NCBI GenBank assembly: GCA_900757465.1
Contig: CAAENY010000064.1
Span: 1 to 26,289 of the forward strand
DNA from: an uncultured Collinsella sp.
Lineage (GTDB): Bacteria > Actinomycetota > Coriobacteriia > Coriobacteriales > Coriobacteriaceae
Direction of reading: 5' to 3'
Length of the DNA stretch: 26,289 bases
Shown here piece by piece: positions 22,951-26,289 of this stretch. The notes under the pieces were generated by a model. That model had not been told where the DNA came from and searched no databases. It saw nothing but the letters and a program-made list of their open reading frames with translations. Position 1 is the stretch's first letter; each line of letters opens with the position of its first letter. The translations under genes and the position numbers were made by a program.

Positions 22951-22981
22951 AAAAGCGCCCGCGCAGTGCTTGCGCAGGCGC
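22951..22981 (-). terminator. Terminator after rmuC
   Basis: The near-perfect stem GCGCC-x-GCGCA/TGCGC-x-GGCGC (22955-22981) with a short loop is followed on the minus strand by TTTT (22951-22954). It lies 17 bases past the rmuC stop codon. Confidence 0.78.
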
Positions 22982-22998
22982 CCCGCCGTTAGATGCAA

Positions 22999-24354
22999 CT
23001 AGTCCTCGTCTTCCTGGCCCGCGAGTAAGCCTGCGGACTCCAAGCCCAGAATCGCGTCGGCCTCCTCGGCGTCCTCCAGCGCGTCGATGTCCTTGAGCTT
23101 GCGCTCCATAACGTTGGTGCGCGTGGTGATGATACCCTCGACCGTCTTGCCCGCGGTCTCGATCTGCTGCTGCGCGCGACGCAGCGCCGCCTGATAGCGC
23201 GGCAGCTCAGCCTTGACGGCGGAAAGCACGCGCAGCACGTCATCGGTGCGTTTTTGCAGCCTAAACGTCTGATAGCTCATCTGCAGGCTGTTGAGGATGG
23301 CGGCCATGGTGCTGGGGCCGGCAACGTTGACGTGATAGTCGCGGCCCAGGGTCTCGATAAGCCCGGGGCGGCTGACGACCTCGGCGTACAGGCCCTCAAA
23401 CGGCACGAACAGAATGCCAAAGTTGGTCGTCGCGGGCACGCTCAGGTACTTCTCGCAAATGTCCTTGGCCTCGCGTTTGACCATCGTATCGAGCGTCTTG
23501 CGCGCAGCGGCGACGGCCTCCGCGTCGCCCGACTCCTGGGCGTCGAGCAGGTGCTCGTACGCGTCGCCCGGGAATTTGGAGTCAATCGGCAGCAGCACGG
23601 GATCGCCCTCGTCTACCGGCAGCTTGACGGCAAACTCAACGCGCTCCGAGGCGCCAGGCTTGGTGGCCACGTTTTCCAGATACTGGTCGGACGTGAGGAT
23701 GTCCGCCAGGATCGCGCCCAGCTGCACCTCGCCCAAAATGCCGCGCGCCTTCACATTGCCCAGCACGCGCTTGAGGTCGCCCACGCCAGTGGCGATAGAT
23801 TGCATATCGCCCAGGCCCTTGTACACGGCCTCGAGCTGGTCGCTCACCTGCTTAAACGACGCAGACAGACGGTCGTTGAGCGTACGGGAAAGCTTCTCGT
23901 CCACCGTCGCGCGCATCTGGTCGAGCTGAACGTTGTTATCCTTGCGGATGGCGCCCAGCTGGGCATCGACCGTCTCGCGCACCTTGTCCAGGCGGTGCTC
24001 GATGCCCTCGCGGTTGGCGCCAAGCTGTTGAGCCGTCTCGCGGCGCAAGTCGTCCATGCGGTCGCCAGCCTGCGAGAACTCGCGCGCGATGGTCAGGTAA
24101 CGCTGCTGCTCCACGGCCGCATCGGTTGTCTGCTGCTGCGCGATGGCATTTGCCGTGCGGCGGGTTTCTGCCAGCGCGACGTTGAGGGCATCGAGCGCGC
24201 TGTTGGCCTGCTCGAGCGCCGCGAGCGTCTCCGCGTCGTTGCCGCCACGCTCTCGCAACTCGGCACGAAGGCCTTTAAGCTGCAGGGCGCAAACCACAGC
24301 AACTCCCACCGCTACCAAGGCAATCACAACAAGCGCAATATCAATAGCAGACAT
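22999..24354 (-). CDS. rmuC: DNA recombination protein RmuC
   Basis: A 451-residue protein. One N-terminal transmembrane segment (about 5-25) is followed by a long coiled coil (about 30-190; many repeated Glu, Gln and Ala residues) and the RmuC nuclease-like domain. GILGEVQLGAILADIL, PVDEGDPVLLPIDSKFPGD and FVPFEGLYAEVV are hallmarks of RmuC. The family limits DNA inversion and rearrangement at short inverted repeats in E. coli and belongs to the PD-(D/E)xK-like nuclease group. I chose the ATG at 24354, with GGAG closely upstream, over ATGs 11 codons earlier because the membrane segment then starts at the N-terminus. The stop codon is 17 bases before a terminator stem. Confidence 0.96.
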   Translation of the reverse strand: MSAIDIALVVIALVAVGVAVVCALQLKGLRAELRERGGNDAETLAALEQANSALDALNVALAETRRTANAIAQQQTTDAAVEQQRYLTIAREFSQAGDRMDDLRRETAQQLGANREGIEHRLDKVRETVDAQLGAIRKDNNVQLDQMRATVDEKLSRTLNDRLSASFKQVSDQLEAVYKGLGDMQSIATGVGDLKRVLGNVKARGILGEVQLGAILADILTSDQYLENVATKPGASERVEFAVKLPVDEGDPVLLPIDSKFPGDAYEHLLDAQESGDAEAVAAARKTLDTMVKREAKDICEKYLSVPATTNFGILFVPFEGLYAEVVSRPGLIETLGRDYHVNVAGPSTMAAILNSLQMSYQTFRLQKRTDDVLRVLSAVKAELPRYQAALRRAQQQIETAGKTVEGIITTRTNVMERKLKDIDALEDAEEADAILGLESAGLLAGQEDED

Positions 24355-24405
24355 AGACTCCGCCCAACAAACCCAATCGATCATCAATCAAAACCGCGAT
24401 CAATC

Positions 24406-24969
24406 TTACCCCGCCACACGCGCCGGGCGCCCGGCCCCTTGTTGGGAGCTTCTCTCTTCCGCATATTCCATAATGCGACGCGCCGTCTCCCTGCTCACCT
24501 TTGAGTCATCGCCGGCTAAGTATGCGTACACGTTTCCCTTATTCAGATTCAAATCGCGGCAGAGACCGTAGCGCGTTACGCCCGATTCCCCTAGCGCCCC
24601 CAATGTTCTTTTTCGCATCAGGGCGTTGATCCTTCTGTCCGCCACTGGCTTTTCCTTCACCGCTCTATACGCACGCCAAACGTTGGCATAACGGTTAGGG
24701 AGTTCACTTTTGGCGCATAGAGACGCCATGCCACCCGTTTGATCGTACAAGGACAAAACGCCTCGGTAATCCTCTTCCATCCACGAGCCCTCGGATAAAC
24801 CCAGAACGTATTCAGCTTTTCCCTGCGCCAAAGCGAGCAAAAACAGAGGCTCCGCCACGCGCGGCGCAACCGTCTTCGCCTGCTCAACCAGTTTTCTAAA
24901 ACTCAGCGACTGCTGTCCGGATAGCTCTCGGCAATAGCCTTTCAAAAATCCCTCAAAAGTCAGATTCAA
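24406..24969 (-). CDS. HTH-domain protein paired with a nucleotidyltransferase (possible antitoxin)
   Basis: A 187-residue protein of no family I can name. The N-terminal 120 residues are helical and contain SFRKLVEQAKTVAPRVAEPL. The C-terminal part (about 130-172) contains a helix-turn-helix of the type GVTRYGLCRDLNLNKGNVYA. I start it at TTG 24969, because AAAGGAGG is seven bases upstream and the codon overlaps the stop codon of the preceding gene (TTGA). An upstream extension of 40 residues lies within the other gene. Stop/start overlap with the nucleotidyltransferase means translational coupling and a shared function. By analogy with AbiE pairs it could be the antitoxin or autorepressor, though AbiE has the opposite gene order. 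Confidence 0.72.
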   Translation of the reverse strand: MNLTFEGFLKGYCRELSGQQSLSFRKLVEQAKTVAPRVAEPLFLLALAQGKAEYVLGLSEGSWMEEDYRGVLSLYDQTGGMASLCAKSELPNRYANVWRAYRAVKEKPVADRRINALMRKRTLGALGESGVTRYGLCRDLNLNKGNVYAYLAGDDSKVSRETARRIMEYAEERSSQQGAGRPARVAG

Positions 24970-25496
24970 CCGAGCACCTCCTTTTTGTATTGCCTGTATG
25001 CACAGACCATCTCTTGATAGCTTCGCTCCGAAGGCGACGACGCCAGCGCTTCTCCCTCGTCGAATATAAGCCGTTCGAGCAGCCCCCAATCAAGTCGGTC
25101 GACGAATGCCTGACTATGAAGATCGACGATGTCGTTCGGACGGTAGGCATAGAGCTTCATTACCGCCAGGTCCTCCAAGGATGGCGTAAAGTACCTGATA
25201 AAACGCGCCCCAATATCCAAGGGAATCAAACAATCTTCGTAATTGAATGGCATCTGATTACAATATGCCACCGCCATACCATTCACCTCGGGGTATCGAG
25301 CTATGATCTCGCGGAGGCACCTGTCTGCCTCAAACACATCAATGTCATGTGTAACCGACCGATTCGTCACATCGTTTAGCATGAAGGCGCTTCCTCCCAC
25401 CAATACAACGCTCGGTCTGTCGTCTCTTGGACCTATTTCCAGCTCCGCCTCTTCGTCAATGCCCAAAAGAGTCTGCTCTAAATCCTGCTTATACAT
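24966..25496 (-). CDS. Nucleotidyltransferase-fold protein (AbiEii/DUF6036-like), possible toxin
   Basis: A 176-residue protein. VLVGGSAFML (31-40) provides the GG-S motif of the polymerase-beta nucleotidyltransferase fold, and HDIDVF (50-55) supplies two of the metal-binding carboxylates (Asp51, Asp53). LEDLAVMKLYAYRPNDIVDL (107-126) has the K...R..D..DL pattern seen in AbiEii-like and DUF6036 proteins. AbiEii and MenT-type relatives transfer nucleotides to tRNA or proteins and act as toxins or phage-defence effectors. It is the first of two coupled genes, with an AT-rich inverted repeat (25509-25529) just upstream. The ATG at 25496 has TAGGA seven bases before it. Function as a toxin is inferred from fold and gene pairing only. 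Confidence 0.75.
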   Translation of the reverse strand: MYKQDLEQTLLGIDEEAELEIGPRDDRPSVVLVGGSAFMLNDVTNRSVTHDIDVFEADRCLREIIARYPEVNGMAVAYCNQMPFNYEDCLIPLDIGARFIRYFTPSLEDLAVMKLYAYRPNDIVDLHSQAFVDRLDWGLLERLIFDEGEALASSPSERSYQEMVCAYRQYKKEVLG

Positions 25497-25508
25497 AGCA
25501 AATCCTAT

Positions 25509-25529
25509 TATTATTTATCTACAATAATA
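25509..25529. promoter_or_regulatory. AT-rich inverted repeat upstream of the nucleotidyltransferase/HTH pair
   Basis: TATTATT (25509-25515) and AATAATA (25523-25529) are a perfect 7-bp inverted repeat with a 7-bp spacer, 13 bases before the start codon. It is a candidate operator for the HTH partner, as in autoregulated toxin-antitoxin operons. The base composition is far more AT-rich than the surrounding sequence. Confidence 0.5.
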
Positions 25530-25619
25530 CTATTCAGTTACACGACAGGACCCACAGGTTGCAAGAATTCTACTCGTGGCGATAATCCCTACACCCTAGA
25601 AGTCCTAATGCGACAAACG

Positions 25620-26042
25620 CTAGCTCTCCCAGCCGGCGCGGATGGTTGTTATGACATCGCCTAGGCGCTGGCCGAGGGCTGACAGATGTTGGAGCACTTC
25701 GCTGGGCGAGGCACCGTTGAGGATGCAGGTGAGTGCATACGAGACCAGGAAAATCGCCGCAAGTCCTAACGGAATGAGCACGATCATCGCTAATGTGCGC
25801 AGGCGCTGGCCCACGCGGCGGTGACGTGTGCGGCGCTTGTCGAACGCAAGCTCCTGCGCATATGAATCTTGTTGTACGGAATAGTTCTCTGGCGCCGATC
25901 CGCCCGCAGGCGAAACCGCGGGCGTGGCATTTTGCGCAGGGGGCTGGGCGGCTACCCCTTGCATTTGCATCTCCATAAGCCGTTGCTGCTGGCGCAACAT
26001 GCGCTCGGCTTGTTGCTGCGGGGTCTCAAGAAACAGATCCAT
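25620..26042 (-). CDS. Small single-pass membrane protein, unknown function
   Basis: A 140-residue protein. Residues 1-30 are rich in Gln and Met (QQQAERMLRQQQRLMEMQMQ) and likely helical. A Pro/Ala-rich linker (about 31-60) and a basic patch (FDKRRTRHRRVGQRLR, about 68-83) precede one strong transmembrane segment (about 84-108, AMIVLIPLGLAAIFLVSYAL). The basic patch before the membrane segment suggests the N-terminus stays in the cytoplasm and a short C-terminal tail of about 30 residues is outside. The ATG at 26042 has GAGGAGG upstream, and a good promoter is visible at 26121-26149. I recognise no family; composition matches neighbouring genes. Confidence 0.7.
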   Translation of the reverse strand: MDLFLETPQQQAERMLRQQQRLMEMQMQGVAAQPPAQNATPAVSPAGGSAPENYSVQQDSYAQELAFDKRRTRHRRVGQRLRTLAMIVLIPLGLAAIFLVSYALTCILNGASPSEVLQHLSALGQRLGDVITTIRAGWES

Positions 26043-26120
26043 GTTGGCCTCCTCAATCGGAGCATTCGACGCTTACGACCAGCATCCCGCACCACCATGA
26101 CCGCGACAACGCAATCACCG

Positions 26121-26149
26121 ACAATAGCCACAAAGTTTCTTGCTGACAA
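26121..26149 (-). promoter_or_regulatory. Sigma-70-type promoter of the small membrane protein gene
   Basis: On the minus strand TTGTCA (-35, 26144-26149) and TATTGT (-10, 26121-26126) are separated by exactly 17 bases. The leader would be about 70 bases, ending in the ribosome-binding site GAGGAGG of the gene at 25620-26042. Confidence 0.6.
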
Positions 26150-26242
26150 AAGCTGTCGAAAACCTCAACAACTCCCCTACCAGCACTTTCTATGAGCTTT
26201 TTTATGGAATGATCTTTTGCCCTTCCGCCAGCCCGCCAACTA

Positions 26243-26261
26243 ACCAAAAGCTGACCAAAAG
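26243..26261. repeat. Two ACCAAAAG boxes 11 bp apart
   Basis: ACCAAAAG at 26243-26250 and 26254-26261 are spaced by one helical turn, about 95 bases upstream of the promoter at 26121-26149. They may be a regulatory site or belong to a gene beyond the window; nothing else is recognisable in 26150-26289. Confidence 0.3.
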
Positions 26262-26289
26262 TTTGACGGAAATTGTGGAGACAGGGACC

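Noticed and set aside
26053..26247. A 64-codon minus-strand frame upstream of the small membrane protein
   Set aside because: It covers the well-placed promoter at 26121-26149, has no domain, and its composition is not convincing.
1..26289. Search for CRISPR arrays, tRNA/rRNA genes, prophage or conjugation genes
   Set aside because: No regularly spaced direct repeats, no cloverleaf with tRNA consensus boxes, no rRNA-like stretch and no integrase, capsid or relaxase signature were seen by eye.

Overview
This looks like chromosomal DNA from a high-GC Actinobacterium of the Coriobacteriia, most likely Collinsella or a close gut relative. That rests on base composition, on the mix of gut-type sugar PTS genes with high-GC housekeeping genes, and on several families of short palindromic repeats between genes that I associate from memory with Collinsella. 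Taxonomy is an inference. Almost every gene is on the minus strand; only the GntR-family gene at 9815-10537 is on the plus strand.

Left part (1-10540), a sugar-uptake island. A GntR/UTRA regulator (237-956) is followed by a YitT-family membrane protein (1177-2184) and a HAD phosphatase (2391-3020). Next is a mannose-family PTS operon, transcribed IIAB (6041-6964), IIC (5210-6004), IID (4363-5196), then a double-SIS-domain sugar-phosphate enzyme (3181-4164) ending at a strong terminator. An EamA-type exporter/permease (7147-8229) lies upstream of it. A second, paralogous SIS enzyme (8617-9609) is divergent from a second GntR/UTRA regulator (9815-10537). Both SIS proteins keep the Glu/His pair spaced 16 residues apart that is catalytic in GlmS-type isomerases and FrlB/FraB deglycases. 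I infer uptake and cleavage of a phosphorylated amino-sugar or Amadori compound (fructoselysine/glucoselysine type). The first GntR promoter, the PTS promoter and the EamA promoter share a 13-bp ACGT-N5-ACGT-like site, so they probably form one local regulon. The SIS2/GntR2 intergenic region carries a different repeated site.

Middle (10540-17290): a GNAT acetyltransferase, a threonine-aldolase-family PLP enzyme, a PAP2 phosphatase and the transcription-repair coupling factor Mfd. Right part (17490-26289): a circularly permuted ATP-grasp protein, a zinc-ribbon membrane protein, endonuclease III, an ABC exporter half-transporter and RmuC. These are followed by a translationally coupled nucleotidyltransferase/HTH pair resembling an AbiE-like toxin-antitoxin module, and a small single-pass membrane protein.

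The most unusual material is non-coding. A compound hairpin element (2-231) recurs at 8483-8617, each time directly at the stop codon of a minus-strand gene. There is a 121-bp multi-branched element with 18-bp perfect terminal inverted repeats (10688-10808). A REP-like repeat occurs four times, two copies of which bracket the HAD gene in opposite orientation. I saw no tRNA, rRNA, CRISPR array, transposase or prophage gene.
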